A program made the translations under genes and the position numbers. Shown here one piece after another: positions 18,407 to 31,290 of a DNA stretch of 64,000 nt. The DNA comes from Fremontodendron californicum (Eukaryota; Streptophyta; Magnoliopsida; Malvales; Malvaceae): assembly GCA_030761205.1 (NCBI GenBank), contig JAULJL010000035.1, positions 10,496,001 to 10,560,000 on the forward strand, written 5' to 3'. The notes under the pieces are model-generated. The model saw only the letters and a list, made by a program, of their open reading frames with translations, made no database searches and was not told where the DNA came from. How positions within the stretch are numbered: position 1 is the stretch's first letter; every line of letters starts with the position of its first letter.

Positions 18407-21060
18407 ATGAGCAATAGAGTGATCGCATTGGTCTACTATAATGGCCAAATTCATAATACTGATGAAGGTGCTACCTTTGATTGTGAACGTCCTAAAAGTT
18501 TTCGTGTTGAAGAAGACGTCACATTAGAGGAACTGAAGCTGTAAATTATTACAAAAATTAACGCTGAAAAAAGAAAATGAGTTTCAGAGGTTAAGTATAG
18601 GCATCCTCTTTTTATTGGTGAAGGATGTGTACGGTATAGAACATTTCCACTTGAAGATGATGATGATGTCAGATGCATATTTTATGCTCATGAGACATTT
18701 GCAAATGTTGGTGTACTTGAGTTATATCTGAGATAGAGGATGTTGAAGATGATTGTGGGCCTTCAAATGTTCGCACAACAGAAAACTTTCCCATAGAAGA
18801 TGATGATTCTGGGCCGTTCTATGTTCACACTACATACGACGTTCCCATAGAAGAAGTCGTTCCATTATCTCAAGCTACAACGTTTCATAATTCATTAGTC
18901 TCACAAACAATTCCTACTACCCTCGAAGATGAGCCAGCTGGTGTTGATCCTGTTCCACCACGTGGAGTCCATGGTGAATATGTTGGTGACTTTAGTGAGC
19001 AAGAAAAGGATGCTGAATTCGCAAGTGATGACAACAGTGATTCTGACCCAGACGTCGTCCCTGCTGAGATCAACACTCATGGAGATCTTCCCCCATATGA
19101 GGCTGCATCCCATATGCATACCCTGGATCTGGAGGCAATGCAAGTGCAAAAATTTCCTGAGTATGCTCATACATTAGCTACGCCTCTGACATTTGATCCA
19201 TCTGCAGTTGATCTGTGTGTTGGGTTACAATTTCCAACGAAAGAAGCTGTCCTTTCAACTATTAAGCATTATAACATCAAAAACTCTGTAGATTACAGAG
19301 TAATTGAATCTGAGCAGACCAAATATTATGCCAAGTGTGTAATGTATGTAAAAGGGTGTAATTGGAGAATAAGGGCAACTTTTATGAAGAAGCAACAGGC
19401 ATGGGAGATTAGAAAATATGAAGGGCCTCATACTTGCACATTGGGGAGGATTTCACAAGATCATTGCAAGTTAGATTGTAACATGATCTGTTCATGCATT
19501 CTGTCATTGGTCCAAGCAAATTCGGAGATCTCTGTTTCAGTTTTGATCGCTAAGATGCAAATCCGGTATGGATACATCACCTCCTATAAGAAAACGTGGA
19601 ATGCAAAGCAAAAGACAATTGTTCGAGTTTTTGGCGATTGGGAAAGATCGTATAATGAGCTATCTAAATGGTTAGGTGCAATGCAACATTTCGTGCATGG
19701 TACAATTGTGGAATTGCAAACGGTACCTGCATATCACGGTGATCGACTGGTCCATGGTAAGAGAATATTCCATCGACTATTTTGGACATTTAAGTAGTGC
19801 ATTGAAGGGTATCCGTATTGTAAACCTATTGTGCAAATAGACGGTACTTTCTTATATGGAAAATACAAATGAACATTATTGTTAGCTAGTGCACAAGATG
19901 GCAACCGAAACATACTGCCAATTGCCTTTGCCATTGTGGAGGGTGAGACAACAGAGGCTTGGTCATTCTTTCTCACTAATTTGCGTACACACGTGACAAA
20001 ATAGCCTGGCATATGCTTGATGTCTGATCGACATGAAGCCATCAAAGCTGCGATTAGGCGCTATGGTAGTGGATGGAATCCTCCACATGCATATTCAGTG
20101 TACTGCATTCAACACATTGCAGCTAACTTTATGAAAAAGTTTAACAATAAGGAATTGTGTCGACACATTTAGGATAAAATAATACTGAAATTCACAAGTC
20201 TTTTATTTTTAATTTTATTAGGATACGAGTTGAGGAGACCGAATTTTCATTTCATGTATGAGAATCTTCGTGGAGAAAATGCAGAGGCGGCTAATTGGCT
20301 TGATAGGATCCCCAAGGAGAAGTGGGCCCAATCATATGATCAAGAAAGACGTTATGGCCATATGACAACCAACCTAGCTGAATCTATCAATTCGGTGTTG
20401 AAGGGAACGCGTCATCTTTCCATTACTGCTTTAGTGCAATCAACATATTATAGGTTGGCTGCACTTTTTGTTAAGATGGGGAACAAGCAAATTGCAATGA
20501 TGGAGGGAGGGCAATATACTGTGAAACAGTCACACAGGCTATGCAAGAAAATCGCAGGAAAGCTAACTCCAACTTTGTTCATAATTTTACGTGAGCAAAT
20601 CAATCTTTTCTGGTTGAAGAGTTAGTTGATCCACAAGAGGGTGTTTTTGCAATGAAGTACAAAGTCAAGCTTAGTGACATGTGGTGTGACTATGGGAAGT
20701 TTCAAGCACAAAGGTTCTCTTGTTCACATGTAGTTGCTGCTTGTGCACATGTCCATGTAGATTGCATGCAATATGTGGACAAAGTCTATAGACTGGAAAC
20801 TATATTGAATGTTTATAGACATGAGTTCGAAGCAGTTGGAAATGAAGGTTACTGGCCTCAATATGATGGTCCAGAAGTATGTCCCAATTAAGAAATGCGG
20901 AGAAATCCACATGGTCAGCCAAAATCAAGTCGTATTCATAATGAAATGGACCTTAGGGAGAAAGGCCAACCAAAACGTTGAGATTATGCAGAAATGAAGG
21001 TCATAACCGTCGAAATTGTCCGCATCAATCTGGCACATTGGGGGAGAGTTCGCATCAACA
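18407..21060 (+). pseudogene. MULE transposase, disrupted
   Basis: Fragments in order: N-terminal region (ATG 18407, ending at a stop in 18542-18544), an acidic linker (about 18840-19130), the DNA-binding MuDR-type segment with KGCNWRIRATFMKK (~19350-19390), the DDE catalytic region with PIVQIDGTFLYGKY (~19820-19865) and GICLMSDRHEAIKAAI (~20010-20055), NLAESINSVLKGTRH (~20370-20410), a SWIM-type zinc finger (~20680-20750, second cysteine replaced by Tyr), and a C-terminal zinc-knuckle remnant (~20965-21030). In-frame stops occur at 19795-19797, 19870-19872 and 20002-20004, and an intron-like insertion ends near 20221 (TTTTATTAG). It cannot encode a full transposase. Confidence 0.9.
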
Positions 21061-21440
21061 ATAAAGGAATTACATGTTTTCATAACCTGTAATATTTACA
21101 TATTTTGCCATTAAGGGAAAATGTTATGCAAGTTTTTTTCTACTTATCATGTAATTTGGATTATTATTTTATATAAAATTAAAAAAAATTTATAAAAATA
21201 TATTCAATAATATATTTTTTTACATTTTTATAAATTAAATAACAACATTAAGATTTTAGTTACATATGCTGAATAAAAAAATTAAAAATAACAATTAATT
21301 TCCCAGCAAATTTAAATAAATAACATGAAATGCAAAACATATAAATTTATATTTACAAATTTAAAATACATTATTCTCGTTATATTGATAAAAGTACATT
21401 TATTCTAATTATTGCGTGGTGTAGAGCAACAGTGTCGAGC
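21061..21440. other. AT-rich spacer between the two MULE genes
   Basis: I see no gene here. It separates the convergent ends of the transposase and the PMD gene. Confidence 0.6.
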
Positions 21441-21494
21441 TCTTCTAGTGCGTGGTGGTTGGACACGTCGTTCAACCTCGTCAGTGGCATGTAT

Positions 21495-23345
21495 TCACGG
21501 TCGACCACGACCTCCTGCTATAACCGCCACTAGTTCTGGTTGTATGTCATCAGTCATTTCTTCCGTATCAAAAATTTGAAACCCACTGCTGGAGGAGCCA
21601 ACACCTAGTTCACCCATAACGGGAACCTGACTACTAGATGGACCCAGAAATGATATACCATCAAATGCTGACGTAGGGGTTCCAAACTGATACATTGATG
21701 TTAGATATGCTGAACTTGTACTTAGGATGGGGAGCTGGTCATCTAACCTCGTCATTGGCGGTGATGGTCTGTAACACTCATCAACGTCATATCCGGGGTG
21801 ACTGACAGAATAACAATGACTGGATGGTACTCCATGATCCCGTTCAGGATGACTAAATGACACCTCGGTGCTGTGAACTCCGATGAGGCCGGTTGACGCG
21901 TTCGTCCACGTTGTCTGCTAGGTCTAGGAGCTTCCATATCCTGTGTAAGAGGGACTGGAGCTGAAGTTCGTCCGGTAAATGGCATACTCCTAGCATCCTC
22001 ATACACCGACGATGGACAAACAAAAGGCCGACCTTATTTTTATACCATCCTATGTAATCATCAGATGGGTTTATTACCAACAATCGGATAACCTGTCGGA
22101 ATTCGTTAAAAACATATATTCCACCGATGGATCCAATGTTCATGCTTCGCAGGCCAGAATTCCTCATGACGATCACGCATGTCGATCTTGTGAAGCTTAT
22201 CAAGGTTCACGGGGCTGCAGGAATTGGTTGTTGCATCCCAAATTGTCGCAACACCCTGTTAGTTTGGTGCCAATCTACATATGAAAAGCATATCAATGTT
22301 GTGTTTGCTTTCCATATATTACAATTATTGTAGGCATCCGATGCGAGGCATGCCATAATTTCACTTGAGGAATATGGCATCCACAGAAACTGCGAATAAT
22401 TATTACAAATTATTAGTTTTATATGGATTACATACAAAAATACTTGAATGTAACAATCGAAATATTTACCTTATCATATCCTATTCGATCTAGTCGCAAT
22501 CTTATACTTGCAAGGTCGGTCGGAGTATCTGTAAAATCTCTACTCCTACTCCACCTGTTAAAATACATATAAAATCTTAATAGACCTATAAAAATACAAC
22601 TTCGTACAAAATTAATAAATTAGTAAAGATTATTACCTGCTTGCAAGGGGGTATACAGTCGAAACATCTACGCGCGGAGCAAGAAATGGTAGCCGATACC
22701 AAGCCCATGATTGTAGAAGCACTAAACATCCACCTATGTCATGACTTTTTGGAACTGTAGCCTGGCAAAGTTCTCTATACAAAACCGCCAAACACGCAGA
22801 ACCCCAACTATAATTTGCCGCATGCTTTAAATCACGTAATAATGGAAGATACAATAAATGCACCCGACTGCTCGATTTGTCAGGCATCAGTAATCCTCCA
22901 ATCAAACGTAAAATATATGCTCTAGCAGCATATTGCATATGTTCTTCAGTTGCGTGTAATGGAAGATTTTGAAAGGATTTCAACCAATTTAGTCTCATCG
23001 TTGAGCCAGATGCATACTCATCTGGAGGTACCGAGCCCAATAGATTTTGACACTCTTCATTCCAATCTAGCAAGCTTCCGCATGTAACTGCATCGCCATG
23101 GACCGGAACTCCATGTTGAAGCGCAACATCTTCTAGAGTTACCGTGCATTCACCAAAATGAAAAAGGAAAAGTGTGTGTCTTGGGTCTCCATCGTTCGAT
23201 CAACGCACTGATTAAGTCGGGTTGTATCAAAAATCGTCGAATTTGAGTTGCATGATAAAATCCGGCTCTTCTTAAGTGGTCGATAATAGATGGATGCGGG
23301 TCCTCCAATATAAATTTTCTCGAACGTAACACGCGACGAGTTTCC
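21495..23345 (-). pseudogene. Plant mobile domain (PMD / MAIN-like) gene carried by the MULE, disrupted
   Basis: On the minus strand, from high to low coordinates: an acceptor-like AG near 23346, then RSRKFILEDPHPSIIDHLRRAGF (split motif, ~23330-23260), which resembles the start of many PMD proteins; a frame change near 23150; LEDVALQHGVPVHG and MLDWNEECQNLLG onward (~23140-22633) with YAARAYILRLIGG and WAWYRLPFLAPR typical of the domain; an intron-like gap; a short exon (~22555-22470); then MPYSSSEIMACL to LRQFGMQQPIP (~22400-22207); another frame change; and a low-complexity C-terminal tail to ~21495. PMD proteins are nuclear; MAIN and MAIL1 affect silencing and growth, and the domain is common as cargo in plant MULE and Ty3 elements. 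The frameshifts make this copy non-functional. Confidence 0.75.
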
Positions 23346-23349
23346 TGTT

Positions 23350-23900
23350 GATAATTAATTAAATTAAAAATATTATAAAACTATAAAAATATTATACAAT
23401 ATAAAAATTTAAAAAAACTCTAAAACTATAAAATAACAAAACAATAATAATAATAAAATTTAAAATGTTTTTATATAATTATTAAATAATTAAATAATAT
23501 AAAAAATAAATAACTATAAAATGAAAAAACAATAATAATTAAAAATTTATAAAACTATAATAATATAAAATAATATAATATAAAAATTAAAATTATATAA
23601 AACTATAAAATGAAAAAACAATAATAATTATAAAATTATAAAACTATAATAATAAAAAATAATATAATATAATATAAAAATTAAAATTATAGAAAACTAT
23701 AAAATGAAAAAACAATAATAATTAAAAAATTAAATAACTATAATAATAAATAATTAAACAATATAAAAAATAAATAATTATAAAACTATGAAATGAAAAA
23801 ATGATACTAATTAATAAATGATAAAACTATGAATTTACAAAATAATAATAATTAGAAAAATAACTAAAAATTGATAATGTAATACAAATAATATTACAAC
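23350..23900. repeat. AT-rich degenerate tandem repeats
   Basis: Phrases such as AAAACTATAAAATGAAAAAACAATAATAATTA recur about every 60-110 bases. It is non-coding and may be a large intron or subterminal region. Confidence 0.75.
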
Positions 23901-24294
23901 AATTTACTTATCTCTTTAAATATAACCTCTGATATGTGATTTTCTTGCAACCTCAATAGTGATGATGAAGCCAATTTTAAATATTGTTGTAGAAAAAAAA
24001 AATGTTGGTAGAAAGAAATTTGATTGTAGAAAGAAGAAAGAAAATAAAATAAGTTGTAGGAAATGAGGGAGATATTTATAGAAGAGTGGTGTGTGTGTTG
24101 GGGGGAAGGGAGGGGATTTTGAAGGCAACGGTCACTGACCCGTTGCCTTCAAAAAAATTTGAATTTTTTTTTAATTTCTTTGTTTTTAAAGTTTATATAA
24201 TATTAATCAACTAAAAATTTAAAAAAAAAACTTTCATAAATTTTAAATAAAAAAATACATCATTGGACTTTTAATTTTTGTTTTGAAATTTTTA

Positions 24295-24614
24295 TTATAA
24301 TTTTTTTATTTAATTTACAATTTTTAAAATTAAAATACAAATTTTAAAAATAAATTTACAAATTTTTTTTTAAAAATTTAAGTAAAAAAAATTATATATC
24401 AAGGGAAATCGTCACCTCCCATGGCGATTTTTCTTTCCATTGAGATTTTTCTTGGTATTTTTTACAAATTTTGCAAAATATACCAAGAAAAATCATCATG
24501 GGGGTTGGCGATTTTTCAACTAAAAAAAAATAATTTTAAAAATTAATCTGAAAATAATAATATTTTGATATATAATTTTTTTGAACTATATTTGGATAAA
24601 AAAGCGTTATAAAT
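24295..24614 (-). repeat. Right terminal inverted repeat of MULE
   Basis: Inverted match to 16616-16930, including AAGGGAAATCGTCAC, GATTTTTC and CTATATTTGGATAAAAAA. Outer end approximate. Confidence 0.85.
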
Positions 24615-24835
24615 CAATGATACTAACATGTCAAATAAATCGGTATCTCTTAAAATCAATGATAAGACTGAAGTCTGTAACAAATAAACGTGGGTGTAAA
24701 ACAATGTTTTTTCTTTATTTCTTGGTCACCACTCACCAGTTTTGTACTTTTCTTGAAAACAATGGATCAGTTTTGGGGGACTGAATTTGTGTTTCATGTA
24801 TTTATGTATGAATAGGGGTCTTCAAATGGTTAATT

Positions 24836-25345
24836 CACATAATAATTTAATCGAATTATCATTAATCGAATTAATTAAAAATAAAAATTTTAATCGTTAA
24901 TCGAACCGAATAATATAAATGATGAATTAATCGAACCGAAATTATTTAGATTAATTCGGTCGGTTTTTGATTAACCGAAATAAATATTCATTTTATTTTA
25001 ATCTATTTTTAATACATGATTTTATATCCAATCAAAATATCAAAATAAGCTAATTGTACTCTATCCATAATAATATATCTAACCAACCAAAATTCAAAAA
25101 CAAATCATAATAAAATCAAAATATCAAACATACTAAAACAACTAAGAAAATATAAAAATATTAGATTTAGTGTATTTCGGTTAATATGATTATTTCGATT
25201 AATTTTGCTTAACCGAATTAAATTAATCGAAAATCGAAAATTTTCAAAATTCTTAACCGATAACCGAATCGAAATTTGTTTGGTTAATCGATTAACGGAA
25301 TCAAATAAAAATTTTGATCGATTAATTCGATTTAAATCGAATAGT
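24836..25345. repeat. Low-complexity TTAATCGA/CCGAA word array
   Basis: Many variants of AATCGAATTA, TTAACCGAA and GGTTAATCGATTAA are packed into ~500 bases, on both strands. No gene is seen. Confidence 0.7.
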
Positions 25346-25842
25346 GAAGGCATGCATTAATTGCTTAGCAGGCGGGGTGTTCAGTTTTTTCACCTACGTT
25401 TGAATTGTCAAAACTTAATGTTTAATTGAACTTAAAATGAATTATGATGGGTTGAAGGAAAAGTTAAACCTCAAGTAGAAAATGATGCGTTCTAATACAA
25501 AGAAAGAATTCAACTTAATTATAGTAATAATGTGAAATTATTATCCCAATCTTTTGGATTTTTTTTCTGCCAAAATAGTAAATATAAAATACTCTGTGTT
25601 GATGGTATTTTACAATAGCGAATGACTTTTTAATGGAAAAAGGATTAAAAACTATAGATCAAGACTTAGAAGGGAGTCAGAGGTCAAAAAGATGTCGGAG
25701 TTAAAATTTCGAAACGGGATCTGATGCTTAAGTCAGTAAGAATTCTAATAAAAGGAGAGCATAGAGCAAGATAACCCGAAAGAAGATGAGTAAAGCAGAA
25801 TGTAAAGTATTTTAACTTCACACTTTTTATACTTGAAATTAA
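25346..25842. other. Non-coding, retroelement-like remnant
   Basis: AT-rich. A phrase TCTGATGCTTAAGTCAGTAAG (split, ~25719-25740) echoes GACGCTCAAGTCAGTATT near 29655, so this may be a fragment related to the 29-35 kb repeat region. Confidence 0.4.
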
Positions 25843-26230
25843 TTGGTCAAGGAAGAAATCCTTCAGCCCAAGGATAAGAAGCTAGAAGTAGAGGAACGGA
25901 CGAATGAATTGGGGCACTTTTGCAAATACCATGGGAAGAAGATAGAACACACAATTAAGTGTTGTGAAGAATTCTGTCGTCAGGTACAAGCCTTGATGGA
26001 TTCGAAGGAAGTTGAGTTCTATTAGGAATCGGAGAAAGAAACAATGAATGTTGTCATAAGAGAGACGCCAAAATACAGTCAGATGACGTCTCTCGGCATC
26101 TTCAGGAAGCCGAAACTTGTAACCATTTTTTATGAAGAGAAATAAGAGGCATCAACAGAGAAGATATACGAAAACCCAAAGCGACAAGACAGTCCCATGG
26201 GACTACAGTTGCAATGTCACGACAAACACA
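25843..26230 (+). pseudogene. Gag C-terminal relic
   Basis: The first frame (to 26025) reads through a CKYHGKKIEHTIKCCEEFCRQVQALMD segment (split here, ~25920-26000), which resembles the zinc-knuckle-like end of Ty3 gag proteins of the type at 51520-53069. After the stop near 26023 the frame continues with NVVIRETPKYSQM. No other domains follow. It is a small decayed fragment. Confidence 0.55.
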
Positions 26231-26862
26231 ACTGCCTCCATTGATATTACTTGTCTAGGAGGGGTAACTCGTAGCGGACGGTGTTAGGCGTCAGTCGTAG
26301 TAGAAAATGAACAAGGAATGGGTCAAGTCTTGTTTTCAACAATCAAGGTTCGAATTTAGTTTGGTTCGATCCGTTTTTCATTTATATAATATATATAATT
26401 TATATCATATAAAAAATAAATATATTATTATAGTGTAAATATTTAAAAATATGTTAAGTTATCCATATTTTAGAACTTAATAAAAGAAAAAAATTAAATT
26501 ATTAAAAGTTAAATAAAAAATAACATATATGTTTAAATTTTTTTAGGAAAAAAAAATATAGGCAGGCATAAACAAGTTTGGATTATTCATTTATAAATAT
26601 GAGTATGTTTAGTAAAATTTGAGGCCAATATTTTAGATCAGACTTGAACAAGTATATTTAATGTTAATACTATATTTAGATCCGAACTCAACCCATGAAC
26701 ACCTCTAATGTCCTGTGTATAAAATAATAATATCATTGATTTTTAGTCAACCATTTTATGACTCTTTGGAAGAAATCTTTTAATAGAAGATTGAAGTTAA
26801 GGTTGCAACTTGCAAATTAGTTAGGATTTAGAACTTTTGGCAGAAATTACGTTAAAGAGCTC
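26231..26862. other. AT-rich upstream region of ACD6-like gene
   Basis: No gene seen. It presumably contains the promoter and 5' UTR of the ankyrin gene, but I cannot fix a TATA box. Confidence 0.4.
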
Positions 26863-29216
26863 ATGGATTCACGGTTGCTCATCGAAGCAAGGGCAGGGAA
26901 TGTAGATGCAATCAAGCGATTTGCAGATGCTGAAGGCAACATCCTCTGTGGAACAACTCAACAAGGAAATACAGCCCTTCACATGGCTGCAAGATTTGGA
27001 CACAAAGGTTTGGTTAGAGTGATAATCGAGCGGCACCCTTCTTTAGTTCTCAAGAGCAATCACAAGGGTGAAACTCCAGTCCATCTTGCCGCCAGAGCTG
27101 GACATGATGAAATAGTTTTTGATTTCATCAAATCTGTGAGAGGGTATAACAGCATACACTTGGCCAGGATCAGAGACAAGTATGGTAATACGCCTCTACA
27201 TTGCGCTGCGAAGAATCAACAGTATAAGGTAGTCAGGGCATTTGCAAATAAAGATCCAGAATCATTGATCTTGCTTAACGATGAAGGGGAATCGCCACTT
27301 TCTATTGCGATTGATCTAAAGCTAACAAATCTTGCAGCCAAGATCATAAATTTGAACACGTCCACCCTTGAGTACAAAGGATACGACGGCCAAACGCCTT
27401 TACATTGTGCCGTCATAAGGAATGAGCTTGGTGAGCCCGTAATTTTTCTTCTGCAAGTAAAACAACTATTTTTTTGTTTATTTTCTTTTCTTTCCCATAT
27501 GTCTTAGATCTCAATTCTTTCAAAAACAGGTTTAATCGTCATATAAATATAAGCGAAGGCCTACTTTGTAACTAAAATATTAATTAATAATTTGGGTTTT
27601 TCCTCTTTGTTTTTTGTTTCTATGATAATTTAGGTACCATGAATATCATACTGAAAAAGAAACCAGAACTGGTGAATGCACGAGACGAAAAGCAGAGGAC
27701 TCCCCTTCACTACGCTGCAGCCTTGAGTGACCAAAAAATGGTAAAGTTGTTACTAGATACCGAGGATACTTTTTCTGCAAATCTAAAAGAAGATTATAAG
27801 AAGAATACTTCTGCTGCATATCTAGCAGATTACAACCAGCAAATTCCTCTTCACTTGGCTGCGGAAAATGGCCAAGAAAATTTACTGAAGGCGTTGATAG
27901 CTCCTTATCCTGACACTGTCGAGTTCGTTGATAAGAATGAACAAAATATCCTTCACCTTGCAGCAAACAATGGAAATTTGGATGCAGTATCATACATCCT
28001 GAGTCTGCCTGAGATGGAAGACTTGGTCAATTCTCCTGATGTGAATGGAAACACTCCATTGCATCTGGCGGCGAGCAACTACTACAGCGACGTGGTGCGT
28101 GTGCTTTCAAAAAATCAAAAAGTGGAAATTAGGAGGACTAACAACATTAATAGAACTGCTTTGGCTGTTGTTCAATTTTCCGATGACAACAATGGAATGG
28201 AACTACAGAAGGTGCACAACTAGATTTTTTTCTTTTTAATACATTTGATTAATTAATGGGATTTAAATTGCGATCGCGGACGCATTTTCGATTGCGTCGC
28301 GTTTATCGCAATTGTCGACGTAATAAATGTTACAACTGTTAATTGCTTTAAATATTGACCGTGAATATTGATGGCGGAGGAAGCCGAAATCGCAAAATAG
28401 TTGTTGTAACATCAATTTTGAATTTTAATGTTAGGTCATTATTAAGTCAAGTTTAACTGCTCTTGCTCTGAAATTGTTAAAGTGTAGAGGCATACTAGAA
28501 ATATTTAAACTTTAGGAAGTTTTCGTTTAGTTGCTTATGATAGTTTATAGCGGTTGCAGCATTTAACCGTGAAAGCATTGAAGAGCTCTTATAAAAGGCG
28601 AGCTATTAATTACCTCGAAGATGTCTCTCAGAGTCAGACTAGTGAATTTAGTGTCAAAGCAAGCAGCAATAATTCAAAAAGCAGAGCAATGGCTCAAACA
28701 ATCTCTGTTATGGCAACATTGATAGCTACATTCACATTCACAGCGGCTTTTACTCTCCCTGGAGGATTAAAGAGTGATAGTCCAGATAAGGGCACAGCAC
28801 AGTTGATTACTAAAACAGCTTTCCAAGCATTTGTTATCAGTGATACCATTGCCATGACTTCATCAATTACTGCTACATTTATAGTGTTTTGGTCATCTTC
28901 AAACAGTGACAATGAATCATTCATGGATACCCTTACTATTTCCATTGGCTTGACTTGGATCTCACTTATAGCAATGTCACTAGCTTTTGTGACTGGCTTG
29001 TTTGTTGTATTGCAGAATACATTGTGGCTCGCTATATCGGTTTGCCTTATTGGATGTGCTGTGCCTTTCTTCCTCTACATATTCGCTCCAATATTGCTGC
29101 TTCTGTTAGAAAGGTTCTCCTCATCTCGAGTTTCAATTGGTCATCATCGATGTAATATAGTTGAAAACAATCCGTTTCTGTTTATTATTCGATTTGTGAA
29201 GATGATAACATCTTAA
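26863..29216 (+). CDS. ACD6-like ankyrin-repeat protein with PGG domain (600 aa, 3 exons)
   Basis: Predicted exons 26863-27430, 27634-28211 and 28560-29216; introns start GTGAGC and GTGCAC and end TTTAG and TTGCAG, and the phases join cleanly (568 + 578 + 657 = 1803 bases). The N-terminus MDSRLLIEARAGNVDAI is typical of the family. About eight or nine ankyrin repeats follow (GNTALHMAARFGH, GETPVHLAARAGH, GNTPLHCAAK, GQTPLHCAV, RTPLHYAAAL, QIPLHLAAENGQ, NILHLAANNG, GNTPLHLAAS), then the PGG domain with four hydrophobic segments: the first spans about residues 426-448 and ends in LPGG at 448-451. Known: ACD6 and relatives are membrane proteins that modulate salicylic-acid-dependent defence, cell death and growth. 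No stop or frameshift is visible, so it is probably functional. The second donor (AAG|GTGCAC) is weaker and should be checked against transcripts. Confidence 0.88.
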
Positions 29217-29300
29217 ATTTAGAATCTCTTGGACTTTTCTTGACTGGGGATGTAAAATAGCAATTTTTAGATTTACGATCTATTTAAAACGATGTTCAAA
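29217..29300 (+). other. 3' flank of ACD6-like gene
   Basis: AT-rich; probably the 3' UTR. No clear terminator can be called. Confidence 0.3.
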
Positions 29301-29908
29301 TTTTAATATTTTAAATATTTGTTTAGCTTACCGTTACTTCTTGGCATCGAACTTTGGAGCTTGTTGCGGGTGGAAATATGGGTGCCCGCAACGACGAGAG
29401 CTCGTGAGGACATACGTGGCCGATGTGGTGGAGAGATGAGTGCTGAGTGCAAGTGAGGCCCGTCGGGCCCGATGTAGTTGGGCACGCCTGAGAGAAGTAG
29501 CAACACACTCAGGTGGACGTCAAGCACATTAGGGCCGATGTCAATGATCTCCTACTAGATGTGCGAGGCATATGAGGGCCAAGTGATCCAAATTGTCCTA
29601 CAAGGAAGAAGCAAGGTGAGGGGGGTGTCGGAGGTATTCCTTCGAGGCGCGTTCTGACGCTCAAGTCAGTATTTGTCCAAGTGTTTAAGTACTTAAGGAC
29701 ATAAGGACTCAAGGACTTAGGGACATAAGGAGAGTACGAAGTTGTAAAATATAGAGAGAGATAAGGGAACGAATCTGTAATGTGACTTTCTCTCTCTAGT
29801 TCGAGTTTTAGGGGCTAGTTCTAGCTTGGTTGGAGTAGGCTGTAGGTAGCCTATTTATATTCGTTCGAACGGTTCAGATTGCGCCACATGGCAATCATTC
29901 GAGTGACA

Positions 29909-30020
29909 GTGCATGGAGGTTGATATAGGTGCATTGCACCTGGTCCGAATCTTTATGTGCGGGAGCAAGTTCATGGAGGTTGATATAGGTGCGTTGCACT
30001 CAATCCGAGCCCTAATGTGA
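29909..30020 (+). repeat. Tandem ~64-base direct repeat
   Basis: CATGGAGGTTGATATAGGTGCRTTGCAC occurs twice (from ~29909 and ~29973), each followed by a TCCGA(A/G)(C/T)C phrase. Confidence 0.7.
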
Positions 30021-31009
30021 TAGGTCAGCTGTGTAGAAGCCGCTCTAGTGTTTTGATCTCGCGTCTGGTTCGAACAGCTGGATCGGGTCCGAGGTCCTCC
30101 CCAACATTCACTCCCTCTTTTAAGACCGAGAGTGCTTGCCAGTTTCGATGACTTGAGGAGGATTGGGTGCGATTTCAAGCGGGGTGCACCTCTTTGGGCG
30201 ATGAAGAACTTGGAGGATGTCTTGCAACCTTATTTGCAAGCGCGTGGAGTTCTTCAAGCCTTGGATGTGTGCTATGGTCGAACATTTCTCACCCAGTGAG
30301 CTATCTTATCGGGAGCCTTCGTCGTGAAGCTCAGGCTTAGACAATTTTTGGTGTGCATTCTCATCTTCTTCCATTGTCTGCCAAGGGTTTTGCCACATTA
30401 ATACAACAAGCGTTTCTTCGTTGCCAGCACATTCGGGGCTCAAATTGGCGATCATTTTGTGTGCTTGACTTGCTTGTTCATGTGCGGAGAGGTTGCCTTA
30501 ACGCATCAAGAGGTTGGTGTCGTGGCATTTCCTTTGTGCGTGTTTGGCGAACTCAACTCCTTTCTTGTGCACATAGGAAGGTTGCTATTGCACGTTGGGA
30601 GTTTGGTGCCGTGGCACTTCCTTTATGTGCCGACGAGCTTAGCTACCTTTTTCTTTGTTCTAGTTAGGAAGGTAGGCGCGTCCAGCTCTCGTGGTTTCCT
30701 CCTTGTGTGTGCGGATGAGCTTGGCTACCTTGTCTTTAGAAAAGGTAGGTGTTCATGCTTCCTTTCTCATGTGCGTTGTGCGGATGAGCTTGGCTACACT
30801 TTTTCTTTGAGACTCGAAATAGGAGAGGTGGATATTCGCCTCATTTTCTAGCACAATGCAAGCTGAATGTGTCACTCTTTGTTGAGGTAAACGTGTTATC
30901 TTGCTTTCATTGTGCTAAATGAGCTTTTTTGGCTTGTCACAATTTTGGGAGATGTCCGACGTTTTGAAGATGAAGTGTGTTTGCTTGAGGCACAAAACAC
31001 ATATGGGGC

Positions 31010-31290
31010 ATGTCTTTGAGGTGTGAAACACATCTGGATGTGTTTTCATCATCCTCTCTCATTAGTGTGTTTGTGATGAATCCTCTAAGTGTTTGAGGTG
31101 TGAGGCGTGTCTAGGAGGTGTTTTTAACATCTTCTCCTGTTCAAATTTTTTAACCTTTTTGGCGATTGTCTTAGAGGTGCGGAGCACGTCTAGGAGGCGT
31201 TCTTTGACGTCTTCTCTTGTCCGGACGCTGTGGCCTTTCGTGATCGCATGTGAGGTGTGAAACACATCTGTGAGGTGTGCTTGCCATCCC
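31010..31290 (+). repeat. Degenerate GAGGTGTGAAACACATCT-type repeats
   Basis: Variants of GAGGTGTGARRCRCRTCT followed by GGAGGTGT and CTTCTCTTGTCC recur at least four times. Confidence 0.6.

Larger units (their letters stand above)
16616..24614. mobile_element. Decayed Mutator-like element (MULE) with PMD cargo
   Basis: About 8 kb bounded by ~315-base terminal inverted repeats (16616-16930; 24295-24614). It carries a broken MULE transposase on + (18407-21060) and a broken plant mobile domain gene on - (21495-23345). AT-rich tandem arrays and a 97-base tandem array fill the subterminal regions. I could not identify the expected ~9-base target duplication, so the outer ends are approximate. 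Confidence 0.8.

Noticed and set aside
17679..18544. Open frames running through 17679-17885 and 17969-18406
   Set aside because: They cross the 97-base array; only the part from ATG 18407 resembles the MULE N-terminus.
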